A stretch of DNA of 49,714 bases, taken from the NCBI GenBank assembly GCA_036340635.1, contig JAYYYF010000008.1, positions 1 to 49,714 on the forward strand. Reading direction: 5' to 3'. The stretch is from GCA-002728855 sp036340635 (GTDB lineage Bacteria; Bacteroidota; Bacteroidia; Flavobacteriales; Flavobacteriaceae). The position numbers were made by a program, and so were the translations under genes. The notes under the pieces are model-generated. The model saw nothing but the letters and a program-made list of their open reading frames with translations. It did no database searches and was not told the origin of the DNA. Shown one piece after another: positions 25,695 to 33,995 of this stretch (its first letter is position 1; every line of letters begins with the position of its first letter).

Positions 25695-27203
25695 TTATGC
25701 TTCAGACAACATTTTTTCACCAGTTTCAATTGCTTCCTCAATGGTCCCCTTCAAATTAAAAGCAGCCTCCGGGAGATGATCAAGCTCTCCATCCATAATC
25801 ATATTAAACCCTTTAATGGTATCTTTTATATCAACAAGAACTCCAGGAATCCCAGTAAACTGTTCAGCAACATGAAATGGCTGAGATAAAAATCGTTGAA
25901 CTCTTCTTGCTCTTGCGACAGCAAGTTTATCTTCTTCAGATAATTCTTCCATTCCAAGTATTGCAATAATGTCTTGGAGTTCTTTATAACGTTGCAAAAG
26001 CTCCTTAACTCTTTGAGCACAATTATAATGTTCATCGCCCAATATTTCTGGTGTCAAAATTCTAGAAGTAGAGTCAAGAGGATCAACCGCAGGATAAATT
26101 CCTATTTCAGCAATCTTTCTTGACAAAACTGTAGTTGCATCTAAATGGGCAAAAGTTGTTGCTGGGGCAGGATCTGTCAAATCATCTGCAGGAACATATA
26201 CAGCCTGGACAGATGTTATAGACCCTTTTTTTGTAGAGGTTATTCTCTCTTGCATGGCGCCCATTTCAGTAGCCAAAGTTGGTTGGTATCCTACTGCTGA
26301 AGGCATTCTCCCAAGAAGAGCAGAAACTTCAGATCCAGCTTGAGTGAAGCGGAAAATGTTGTCAACAAAAAATAAAACATCTTTCCCTTGTCCGTCTCCA
26401 GCCCCATCTCTAAAGTATTCTGCTAATGTTAAACCTGACAAAGCAACCCTAGCACGAGCCCCTGGAGGTTCATTCATTTGCCCAAAGACAAATGTAGCTT
26501 TAGATTCACTCATTGCTTTTTTATCAACCTTTGAAAGATCCCAACTACCTTCTTCCATAGACTTAAGAAACTTATCTCCATATTTAATAATTCCTGATTC
26601 TAGCATTTCTCTCAGTAAATCATTTCCTTCCCTAGTTCTTTCACCCACACCAGCAAAAACAGAAAGACCACCATATCCTTTAGCAATATTATTTATTAAT
26701 TCCTGAATCAGAACAGTTTTACCTACACCTGCTCCACCAAATAATCCTATTTTACCCCCTTTAGCATATGGTTCAATCAGGTCTATCACTTTTATTCCTG
26801 TATATAGAACTTCTGTGGAAGTAGAAAGCTCTTCAAAAGGTGGTGCATCTCGATGAATTGGCAAACCGCTTTTTCCTTGCTTAGGTAATTTCTCTAAACC
26901 ATCTATTGGGTCTCCAATAACATTAAAAAGGCGCCCATAAACTTCTTCTCCTATTGGCATCTGAATTGGATTACCAGTAGCAACAACTTCTATTCCTCTA
27001 CTTAATCCATCTGTTGAGTCCATCGAAATTGTCCGAACAGTATTTTCCCCAATGTGAGATTGTACTTCCAAAACTAATATTGATCCATCATCTCTCTTAA
27101 TCTCCAAAGAATCATAAATTTTTGGTAGATCTTCTTTTCCTCCAAATTCAACATCGACAACAGGGCCAATTATTTCAGAAACTTTTCCAACTTGTTTTGC
27201 CAT
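25695..27203 (-). CDS. atpD: F1 ATP synthase beta subunit
   Basis: The 502-residue catalytic subunit has the Walker A motif G-G-A-G-V-G-K-T, the catalytic G-E-R-T-R-E-G segment, the Walker B L-F-F-V-D-N-I-F-R-F, and the A-L-L-G-R-M-P-S-A-V-G-Y-Q-P-T-L signature. Length is slightly above the usual 460-480, with the family's Bacteroidota-specific insertions. The pair atpD-atpC is separate from the other atp genes, as is usual in Flavobacteriia. A -7 promoter box lies 45 bases upstream. Confidence 0.97.
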   Translation of the reverse strand: MAKQVGKVSEIIGPVVDVEFGGKEDLPKIYDSLEIKRDDGSILVLEVQSHIGENTVRTISMDSTDGLSRGIEVVATGNPIQMPIGEEVYGRLFNVIGDPIDGLEKLPKQGKSGLPIHRDAPPFEELSTSTEVLYTGIKVIDLIEPYAKGGKIGLFGGAGVGKTVLIQELINNIAKGYGGLSVFAGVGERTREGNDLLREMLESGIIKYGDKFLKSMEEGSWDLSKVDKKAMSESKATFVFGQMNEPPGARARVALSGLTLAEYFRDGAGDGQGKDVLFFVDNIFRFTQAGSEVSALLGRMPSAVGYQPTLATEMGAMQERITSTKKGSITSVQAVYVPADDLTDPAPATTFAHLDATTVLSRKIAEIGIYPAVDPLDSTSRILTPEILGDEHYNCAQRVKELLQRYKELQDIIAILGMEELSEEDKLAVARARRVQRFLSQPFHVAEQFTGIPGVLVDIKDTIKGFNMIMDGELDHLPEAAFNLKGTIEEAIETGEKMLSEA

Positions 27204-27247
27204 TTTTCTTTAACATTTAAAATAAAATAAACTTAGAATTTTGCTTG

Positions 27248-27280
27248 CAAATATAGTACTTAGACTTATAATCTTAAAAA
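27248..27280 (-). promoter_or_regulatory. Promoter of atpD-atpC
   Basis: On the minus strand TATATTTG (27255-27248) is an exact match to the TAnnTTTG -7 box. A TTTTT stretch (27280-27276) sits 20 bases upstream, near the spacing and sequence expected for the TTTG -33 element. It lies in the 127-base gap between the acyl-CoA dehydrogenase operon and atpD. Confidence 0.55.
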
Positions 27281-27330
27281 GTCTTAACTATTATTTATTT
27301 TATTTTTTTGAGGTTTTTGTGAACTTCTTT

Positions 27331-28452
27331 TTAATAACCTTTGTTTTTGGCTAGTTTGTCTAAATGATAATTGTAATCTCCAAATATCTTTTGAACTACA
27401 CGTGCTCTTTTCAAATAAAATCCAATATTGGAATCATCTGTAACGCCTATCCCACCATGCATTTGAATAGCCTCATTGGTAACCATCTTAATCGTTTTAC
27501 CAAGCTTAGCTTTGGCTAAACTGGCGTATTTGGATAGTTCTTTGTCATCTTGATCTATTGCCTGTAAAGCTTTTATAACGATTGTCTTACAAAGTTCAAT
27601 CTCTGAAAAAAGCTTTGCAGCCCTATGTTGAAGCGATTGAAAAGATCCTATTTTAATTCCAAATTGCTCTCGCTCTTTCAAATAATTAATTGTCAATTCA
27701 AAAGCTTCCAAGACAATCCCTAACATCTCCGATGAAAGCCCAATACATGAAATATCAAGAACTTTATTCATCAATCTCTCCCCTGAAATCTTAAGATCTA
27801 AACGATTCTCTGCCGGGACTATGACATTATCAAAAGTTATCTCAGAGTAGGTTGATGTATCAAGTAAAATCTTGTTTTTAATTTTGACTCCTTTGGAATC
27901 TGATTTTACCAAAAAAAGGGCATATTCTTTCGAATCTATCTTAGTAACAACTATAATATGATCAGAGAAATTTCCATTGGAGACAAATGTCTTTTTGCCT
28001 TTGACTCTATAACCCCCTATTTCTTTTTTTGCTTTTGTTTTAAGATTCTTAGGGTCATGAAAGGATCTCTCATCGATAGCTAATGTCATTAAAGTTTCTC
28101 CATTCATTAACTTTGGGAACCATTTTGTTTTCAAATCATCATTGTCAGAATATCTAATAGCAGTAGCTGAAAAAAGTATTGAAGACATTAATGGTGATTT
28201 AGTTAACTTTCTGCCCATTTCTTCAAGTATTTGCCCCATTCCTACGTAACTAAAATCTAATCCATTATATTTTTCAGGAATTATTAAAGAAGTCCATCCC
28301 ATATTTATCATTTCATTCCATGTTGAACTATCATATGATTGATAATTTTGATCTCTTAATAATCTAAACTGATCTATAGAAGCTTTTGATTCGATTAATT
28401 CTCGAGCTGCCTCTTTAAGCATTTTTTCTTCTTCTGTAATTATAAGTGACAT
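27331..28452 (-). CDS. Acyl-CoA dehydrogenase, beta-type subunit of a probable heteromeric pair
   Basis: This 373-residue protein has the ACAD fold but an uneven set of motifs. The flavin-side T-E-P-x-x-G-S-D box is replaced by D-E-R-S-F-H-D-P (127-134), and the C-terminal G-T-S-E loop is missing. The motifs that bind the ADP half of FAD in the neighbouring subunit are kept: R-E-Q-F-G (261-265) and Q-M-H-G-G-I-G-V (330-337). That is the pattern of the accessory subunit in alpha2-beta2 ACADs such as Mycobacterium FadE28-FadE29. Its upstream neighbour, 12 bases away, has the opposite pattern. It is the last gene of the nine-gene operon. Confidence 0.88.
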   Translation of the reverse strand: MSLIITEEEKMLKEAARELIESKASIDQFRLLRDQNYQSYDSSTWNEMINMGWTSLIIPEKYNGLDFSYVGMGQILEEMGRKLTKSPLMSSILFSATAIRYSDNDDLKTKWFPKLMNGETLMTLAIDERSFHDPKNLKTKAKKEIGGYRVKGKKTFVSNGNFSDHIIVVTKIDSKEYALFLVKSDSKGVKIKNKILLDTSTYSEITFDNVIVPAENRLDLKISGERLMNKVLDISCIGLSSEMLGIVLEAFELTINYLKEREQFGIKIGSFQSLQHRAAKLFSEIELCKTIVIKALQAIDQDDKELSKYASLAKAKLGKTIKMVTNEAIQMHGGIGVTDDSNIGFYLKRARVVQKIFGDYNYHLDKLAKNKGY

Positions 28453-28464
28453 GATAAAATATTT

Positions 28465-29658
28465 TTATGATGGTAATTCTAAAATTCGTTTTGCAATTAT
28501 ATTAAGTTGTATTTCTGAAGTTCCTCCTTCGATGGTATTACCCTTTGATCGACAAAAGTTTTTAGCTAGATTTATTTCAGAGCTTTTATCATCCATCCAT
28601 AATAAACCATCCGACCCAGAAATATTCATGAAAAGTTCAAACCGCTTAACATTTAATTCAGTGCCATAATATTTAAAAAAAGAAGAAAGAGCCCCAGAAT
28701 TGTTCCCTGCTTTTGCCTCATCAACTATTCTCTGGATTGTAAGATCAAAAATTTCATCATCTAATTCAAACTCAGATATTTCTGTTCTTAGGATTGAATC
28801 TTTTAATTTTCCCCCCTCAAAAGGGAGGTGCTTTAATGCTAATTTATGAGGATTTTCTTTTATATCTGTTTCCCCAATCCCCCCTATCATTTGTCTTTCA
28901 TGAGTTAACAAAAACTTTGCAATTGTCCATCCCTCATTTAAATTACCTACCAAATTACTTTTTGGAACTTTAACGGCGTCAAAAAAAGTTTCACAAAAAG
29001 GAGATTTTCCACTGATTAATTTTATTGGTCTTGTAGTAACACCTTTTGATTTCATGTCAATCAAGAGAAAACTAATCCCTTTGTGTTTTTGAGCATCTTG
29101 ATCAGTTCTTACCAAACAAAAAATCCAATCCGCTTTGTCCCCATAAGAAGTCCAAACTTTTGATCCCGTTACCAAAAAGTATTCTCCCTTATCTTCAGCT
29201 TTCATTTGCAGCCCAGCCAAATCACTTCCAGAATTTGGTTCACTATACCCTTGACACCACCATATCTTCCCTTGAACTATTTCAGGTAAATATTTTAATT
29301 TTTGATTTTCCGTTGCAAATTGGAGTAGAGCAGGACCCAGCATAGAAATACCAAAAGAATAGATGGGTTTACGACAACCCAAACGACTCATTTCTTGAGT
29401 AAGAATAGTATTTTCCTTTGAGCTAAGACCTCCTCCTCCATATTTTTTGTCCCAATAAGGGACAATCCAGCCTTTATCCAGCATTCTTTCAAACCAAATT
29501 TTTTGATCTTTAGAGCTAAACTCTGGATTTCTCCCTCCCCAATAAAAATCACTTGCATCCTTAATTGGTTCACACATACTTTTAGGACAATTTTCTTCTA
29601 GCCATTTCCTTGTCTCTGTCCTAAAATCTCCTATATCTACTTTAATTTTTGAGTCCAT
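28465..29658 (-). CDS. Acyl-CoA dehydrogenase, alpha-type subunit of a probable heteromeric pair
   Basis: The 397-residue protein keeps the catalytic and flavin-ring features of ACADs: S-E-P-N-S-G-S-D (139-146), K-V-W-T-S, a probable catalytic Glu254 in L-T-H-E-R, and G-G-T-S-E-I-Q (378-384). It lacks QRxxFG (D-D-E-I-F-D there) and the QxxGGxGY box (I-S-G-S-D-G-L-L instead), which bind the neighbour's FAD. These losses are exactly what its downstream neighbour retains, so the two probably form one heteromeric enzyme with shared FAD sites. It starts 6 bases after the kinase gene. Confidence 0.9.
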   Translation of the reverse strand: MDSKIKVDIGDFRTETRKWLEENCPKSMCEPIKDASDFYWGGRNPEFSSKDQKIWFERMLDKGWIVPYWDKKYGGGGLSSKENTILTQEMSRLGCRKPIYSFGISMLGPALLQFATENQKLKYLPEIVQGKIWWCQGYSEPNSGSDLAGLQMKAEDKGEYFLVTGSKVWTSYGDKADWIFCLVRTDQDAQKHKGISFLLIDMKSKGVTTRPIKLISGKSPFCETFFDAVKVPKSNLVGNLNEGWTIAKFLLTHERQMIGGIGETDIKENPHKLALKHLPFEGGKLKDSILRTEISEFELDDEIFDLTIQRIVDEAKAGNNSGALSSFFKYYGTELNVKRFELFMNISGSDGLLWMDDKSSEINLAKNFCRSKGNTIEGGTSEIQLNIIAKRILELPS

Positions 29659-29664
29659 TCTTTT

Positions 29665-30738
29665 TTAAAATAAATCATCCATTTTTTTTTTATCTATAGC
29701 CTGTTTTGACATAATCCCATATAACTCTACAATTTTGTTTAACTCTTTAAATCGAATATCTTTTGTAAATCCTTTTTTATATCTGAAATAAATTTGTTGG
29801 ACAATTACAGCTATTTTAAAAAGCCCAAAAATAAAATAAAAAACGATGTTAGATAAATCGCGCTTACTTATTTGCCCGTATAGTTCCGCCAATTCTCCTC
29901 GTTTTGGATTGCCTTTAGCAGTAGTTAAATTAAGCTGAATTGATTTAATAAAATCAGGGTCTGTTTGATGAATCCAATATCCTAGACTGGTCCCCAAATC
30001 CATTAAGGGATCTCCGAGTGTTGCCATTTCCCAATCCAAGACAGCCTTAATTTTTAGATTATCATCTGCACTTAAAACTAAGTTGTCATATTTATAATCA
30101 TTATGAATTAAAGAAGTTTCATGTTTTGTTGGATAATTATTGCACAACCATTTCATTGTCTTTTCAATTCCATCAAAATTATCTGTTTTTGATTTTTCAT
30201 ATCTATAAGCCCATCCTTCAACTTGCCTTTTAACATAACCCTTAGGTTTTCCAAAATTTGAAAACTCAGGCTTATTACAATCTATTGAGTGTAAATCTGT
30301 CATTGTAGAAACAAAATCATATACAATATCCTTTATTTTCGGAGGTTTTGGGAGCTCATTTTTAGACATTCCTCCTCTAAGAATTATTCCATTTATACGT
30401 TCCATAATGTAGAAGGAGGAACCAATAATTTTTTCATCATCACAAAAAAGAATAGGCTTAGGGGCCTTAGAAAAATTGTTTTGTAAAAGGGAAAGAATCT
30501 TAAATTCACGAGACATGTCATGCCCTGATTTTACTTTTGCTCCAAAAGGGGGTCTTCTAAGAACATATTCTTCCCCATTAAATTTAATTAAATATGTTAG
30601 ATTAGAATAACCTGAAGGGAATTGAAGCACATCTAATTTCTCGTTTTTTAATTCAAATTTTTTACTCAAATATCTTGCTAAGGCCTCTTTTTCTATGGTT
30701 TCCCCTTTTCTAATTTCAGTAGGTGCATCCAATTGCAT
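29665..30738 (-). CDS. APH-fold kinase, ACAD10/11 N-domain-like (probable hydroxyacyl-CoA kinase)
   Basis: The 357-residue protein has an aminoglycoside-phosphotransferase/choline-kinase fold. The catalytic loop H-N-D-Y-K-Y-D-N is at 212-219 and the Mg-binding Asp235 is in V-L-D-W-E, followed by A-T-L-G-D-P-L-M-D-L. This is the signature of the kinase domain of human ACAD10/ACAD11 and of LvaA, which phosphorylates 4-hydroxyvaleryl-CoA in Pseudomonas putida levulinate use. Its neighbour upstream is an ACAD11-like dehydrogenase, so the pair reproduces the ACAD10/11 fusion as two genes. An antibiotic-resistance role is unlikely in this setting. Confidence 0.88.
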   Translation of the reverse strand: MQLDAPTEIRKGETIEKEALARYLSKKFELKNEKLDVLQFPSGYSNLTYLIKFNGEEYVLRRPPFGAKVKSGHDMSREFKILSLLQNNFSKAPKPILFCDDEKIIGSSFYIMERINGIILRGGMSKNELPKPPKIKDIVYDFVSTMTDLHSIDCNKPEFSNFGKPKGYVKRQVEGWAYRYEKSKTDNFDGIEKTMKWLCNNYPTKHETSLIHNDYKYDNLVLSADDNLKIKAVLDWEMATLGDPLMDLGTSLGYWIHQTDPDFIKSIQLNLTTAKGNPKRGELAELYGQISKRDLSNIVFYFIFGLFKIAVIVQQIYFRYKKGFTKDIRFKELNKIVELYGIMSKQAIDKKKMDDLF

Positions 30739-30753
30739 TTTATCGTTTTTGAT

Positions 30754-31932
30754 CTATTTTAAATACTTTTTCAGAATGAGTCTAGCTACTCTACTTTTAT
30801 GAACTTCATCTGCTCCATCATAGATTCTAGCTGCCCTTTCATGTCTATAATAAGCTGATAAAATTGTGTCATCTGTAACACCTTTGGCTCCATATACTTG
30901 AATTGCACAATCAACAACTTTTTGAAGAACTTGGGCGCAATAAAACTTTATAATTGAAATCTCAGCTCTTGTTTTATAAGCTCCTTGAACATCTATTTTG
31001 TGAGCAGCATCTTGAACAAGAAGACGAGCAGCATTAATCTCAGCACGACATTCTGAAATCCAATTTTGGATGGTTTGTTTTTCTCCCAGCATTATTCCCT
31101 CTGATATTTCTCTAGATGCAGCTCGTTCACACATTAAATCAAATGATCGCTCACACATACCGATCCATCGCATACAATGGTGAATGCGCCCTGGTCCCAA
31201 TCTCTTTTGAGCTATAGAAAATCCTTCTCCTTCCCCTCCTAGAACATTTGAAGAAGAAACAATGGCATTTTTAAATTTAATTTCTGCATGACTCTCCCAT
31301 CCAGCTCCATGATGACCCATAACAGATACATTCCTAACAAATTCAACCCCTTTATTATCAGTAGGGACAATGATTTGGCTAGCCTTTTTATAAGGATTGT
31401 CTCCATCAGGATTAGTAATCAACATAACAATTGCAAATGATGCTCCATCAAATCCAGAGGTAAACCATTTATGCCCATTAATTATATAATCCTCATCTTT
31501 TTTAACTGCAATTGTTCCCATTTTAATCGGATTTGAACCTGCAAATTCTGGCTCAGTCATTGCAAAGCAACTCCTTATATCCCCATTCAATAAAGGATAT
31601 AAATATTTTTTTTTCTGATTCTCTGTGCCGAATTCGATAAGGATTTCCATATTCCCAGCATCTGGGGCCTGACAATTAAAACAATAATGGCCGTAAGGGC
31701 TAGTCCCTAAAATCTCACTAATCTCACCATGTTGAACATTGTTAAGCCCTAAACCACCATATTCTTTTGGTATCTGTGGAAGCCAGAGTCCTTGATCCTT
31801 TACCTTTTTTCTAATCTCATTAAGTTTTGGTAATTTTTCATCCCAGTCAGAACTTAAAATCCAAGGCTCTAAGGCTATTATTTCTTTCTTTACAAAAGCT
31901 TTAATTTTTTCTTTTATTTCTATAAATTTCAT
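30754..31932 (-). CDS. ACAD11-like acyl-CoA dehydrogenase
   Basis: This 392-residue flavoprotein resembles the C-terminal domain of ACAD10/ACAD11. Signatures are A-M-T-E-P (124-128), the diagnostic G-P-G-R-I-H-H-C-M-R (246-255), I-Q-V-Y-G-A-K-G-V and D-G-A-D-E-V-H (372-378). In ACAD10/11 and LvaC this domain acts on a 4-phosphoacyl-CoA and eliminates phosphate to yield an enoyl-CoA. The kinase gene follows 15 bases downstream. I chose the ATG at 31932; a longer frame from 31974 would overlap the preceding crotonase gene by 35 bases and add residues foreign to the family. Confidence 0.9.
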   Translation of the reverse strand: MKFIEIKEKIKAFVKKEIIALEPWILSSDWDEKLPKLNEIRKKVKDQGLWLPQIPKEYGGLGLNNVQHGEISEILGTSPYGHYCFNCQAPDAGNMEILIEFGTENQKKKYLYPLLNGDIRSCFAMTEPEFAGSNPIKMGTIAVKKDEDYIINGHKWFTSGFDGASFAIVMLITNPDGDNPYKKASQIIVPTDNKGVEFVRNVSVMGHHGAGWESHAEIKFKNAIVSSSNVLGGEGEGFSIAQKRLGPGRIHHCMRWIGMCERSFDLMCERAASREISEGIMLGEKQTIQNWISECRAEINAARLLVQDAAHKIDVQGAYKTRAEISIIKFYCAQVLQKVVDCAIQVYGAKGVTDDTILSAYYRHERAARIYDGADEVHKSRVARLILKKYLK

Positions 31933-31939
31933 GGCATCA

Positions 31940-32722
31940 TTATTTCCCCAAAAATTTAGGCTTTCTCTTCTCAATAAATGCTGTCACACCTTCCATTAAA
32001 TCATGACTTTTAAAAGCAAGAACCTGTTTCTCAGCCTCAAATACAATCGTGTCATTTAAATCATTATTCATAGAAAAAAACATATCCTGTTTAGTTATTC
32101 CTACAGCCAAAGTAGGCTTTTCAGATAACTCCTTCCCCCATTTTTGTGCTTCGCTAAGAACATTTTTCTCATCAACTAATTTATTAGTCAAACCTAATTT
32201 TAAACATTCTTCTCCTGTAATTTTTTTACCACTAATAGCAATTTCAAGTGCTTTGCTATAACCTACTTGCCTTGATAAAAGCCAACTAGACCCTCCATCT
32301 GGGCCTAATCCTATATTAATAAAAGCATATAATATCCCACTTTGTTTACTCATCACTCTTAAATCACAAGCCAAAGCAAATGCTGCACCAACTCCTGCAG
32401 CTGTTCCATTAATTGCGCCAATTATTGGTTTTTTTAAAGAAAAAAATAGTTCCATAATAGGTTGATATTTTTCAATAATATAATCTCTTCGCTCTTCTGG
32501 AGTTGCTTGAACCCCAAAAACGCTCATATCTGCTCCAGCACAAAACCCAGGTCCATTACCTGTTAGGACAACAGATCGAATAGCTTCTTCTTCTTTGCAT
32601 TTTTTTAATCCTTCTATAATACCATCCATCAAATCCTGATTTACCGCATTGTAACGATCTGGTCGGTTTAATGTAATCGTTGCTACTCCCTGTGATATTT
32701 CAAATAAAACTGCTTTATTCAT
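31940..32722 (-). CDS. Crotonase family enoyl-CoA hydratase/isomerase, PaaG-like
   Basis: The 260-residue protein has the crotonase fold, with oxyanion-hole segments F-C-A-G-A-D (60-65) and G-T-A-A-G-V-G-A (106-113). Aligning by eye with rat enoyl-CoA hydratase, both catalytic Glu positions are lost (Ala114 and Phe134). Asp142 in G-P-D-G-G-S-S-W takes the place of the PaaG-type acid. That suggests a double-bond isomerase or related activity rather than a classical hydratase; the MaoC gene next door could supply hydration. It is in the operon, 7 bases from both neighbours. Confidence 0.88.
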   Translation of the reverse strand: MNKAVLFEISQGVATITLNRPDRYNAVNQDLMDGIIEGLKKCKEEEAIRSVVLTGNGPGFCAGADMSVFGVQATPEERRDYIIEKYQPIMELFFSLKKPIIGAINGTAAGVGAAFALACDLRVMSKQSGILYAFINIGLGPDGGSSWLLSRQVGYSKALEIAISGKKITGEECLKLGLTNKLVDEKNVLSEAQKWGKELSEKPTLAVGITKQDMFFSMNNDLNDTIVFEAEKQVLAFKSHDLMEGVTAFIEKRKPKFLGK

Positions 32723-32729
32723 AACTTAA

Positions 32730-33215
32730 TTATTTATATGCAAGGGCCAAACACTCAGCTATACATGCTGGTTTTTCTTGTCCCTCTAATTCAATAACTA
32801 CACTTAATTTATATTTTGCACCATTTCGAATTTTTAGGAATTCCATTAAAGAAACTCTTCCTCTAAATCTCGATCCCGAAGGAGTTGCATTAGGGAAGCG
32901 AACTTTGTCTAAACCATAATTAATTGCCAGCGAGAAATTTTTAATTTCATAACAATCAAACATAACCTTAGAGCTCATCGAAAGCATTAAAAATCCATGA
33001 GCAATTGTTTTTTTATAAGGTGATTCTTTAATGCATCGTTCTTCATCAATATGAATCCATTGAAAATCTTCTGTTGTATTAGCAAATGTATCTATCCGTT
33101 TCTGATCCATCGTTTGCCAATTTGTCAACCCCAATTCTTTCCCTACATAACTTTCAAGTTCATCAATATAGGTAAATGAAGTTCGGTAGGCTTCTTGTTT
33201 TATTTCTCTTTTCAT
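32730..33215 (-). CDS. MaoC family enoyl-CoA hydratase
   Basis: This 161-residue hot-dog protein shows the MaoC/R-hydratase motif. Asp50 and His55 lie in T-E-D-F-Q-W-I-H-I-D, followed by T-I-A-H-G-F-L-M-L-S. Such enzymes hydrate 2-enoyl-CoA, often giving the R-3-hydroxyacyl-CoA. Its small size fits single hot-dog homodimeric hydratases. In the operon it sits between an SDR (a natural 3-hydroxyacyl-CoA dehydrogenase partner) and the PaaG-like crotonase. Confidence 0.9.
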   Translation of the reverse strand: MKREIKQEAYRTSFTYIDELESYVGKELGLTNWQTMDQKRIDTFANTTEDFQWIHIDEERCIKESPYKKTIAHGFLMLSMSSKVMFDCYEIKNFSLAINYGLDKVRFPNATPSGSRFRGRVSLMEFLKIRNGAKYKLSVVIELEGQEKPACIAECLALAYK

Positions 33216-33224
33216 AATATTGAT

Positions 33225-33995
33225 TTATGTCATAATATATCCACCATCTACAGTATAAACTCCCCCTGTTGAATAACTCCCAGCAGAAGATGACAAATAA
33301 ACGGCTAATCCAGTAATTTCTATAGGTTGAGCCATTCTGCCTGCGGGTAATTGATTCTCAAATTCATTTAAAAGTGATTCATTCTTCCAGAGACCAGCGC
33401 TAAGTTTAGTCTGAATTAAGCCGGGGCAAATTGCATTGGCGCGAATGCCATGTTTCCCCCATTCCTTCGCTTGAACTTTAGTTAACATAATCAAGGCTGC
33501 TTTAGTGATGCTATAAATTCCTAATCCAAAAGTCGGTTTTAATCCCTCAACAGATGCTATATTTATAATTGCTCCATCTTTCTTTTCTTTCAAGTAGGGA
33601 AAACATAGGTTCCCCAAATCAAAAGCTGCCCTTAAATTTACATCCATCATTTTGTCATATACAGTTTCTGTCATCTTATCCAAAGAATCATGCACGGGAT
33701 TAATGGCTGCATTATTTACCAAAATATCTATTCCCCCATAAGTCTTAATTGTTTTTTCAACCAATTCTTTTCTTTGTTCGGACTCTCCTACGTGACAAGC
33801 TATCCCTTTTGATTTAAAACCCTTTTTTTGAATTTTATCAGCTGCTTCATCAACTGCTTCTTGAGAACGACTACTCACAATGACCTTAGCCCCATACTCA
33901 GCAAAAGCTTCAGCAATTGCAAAACCTATACCCTTACTAGCTCCTGTAATAATGGCTGTTTTTTGACTTAGATCAAACAAACTTTTTGTGCTCAT
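33225..33995 (-). CDS. SDR family oxidoreductase (probable hydroxyacyl-CoA dehydrogenase or ketoacyl reductase)
   Basis: A classical short-chain dehydrogenase of 256 residues with T-G-A-S-K-G-I-G (17-24), N-N-A-A, and a complete catalytic triad Ser148, Tyr161 and Lys165. No membrane segments or signal are present. Within a beta-oxidation operon it most likely interconverts 3-hydroxy- and 3-oxoacyl-CoA. Alternatively it reduces a 4-oxo group, as LvaD does in levulinate catabolism. Its ATG overlaps the stop of the tandem ACAD gene by ATGA, so translation is coupled. Confidence 0.9.
   Translation of the reverse strand: MSTKSLFDLSQKTAIITGASKGIGFAIAEAFAEYGAKVIVSSRSQEAVDEAADKIQKKGFKSKGIACHVGESEQRKELVEKTIKTYGGIDILVNNAAINPVHDSLDKMTETVYDKMMDVNLRAAFDLGNLCFPYLKEKKDGAIINIASVEGLKPTFGLGIYSITKAALIMLTKVQAKEWGKHGIRANAICPGLIQTKLSAGLWKNESLLNEFENQLPAGRMAQPIEITGLAVYLSSSAGSYSTGGVYTVDGGYIMT

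Noticed and set aside
26344..26706. Plus-strand open frame of 120 codons opposite atpD
   Set aside because: It lies entirely within the conserved core of the ATP synthase beta gene, where sequence constraint explains the open frame.
29665..30738. Aminoglycoside resistance gene
   Set aside because: The APH fold is shared with the ACAD10/11 kinase domain, and the gene lies in an acyl-CoA operon beside an ACAD11-like dehydrogenase.
31933..31974. Longer start for the ACAD11-like gene
   Set aside because: It overlaps the crotonase gene and adds 14 unrelated residues; ATG at 31932 restores normal operon spacing.
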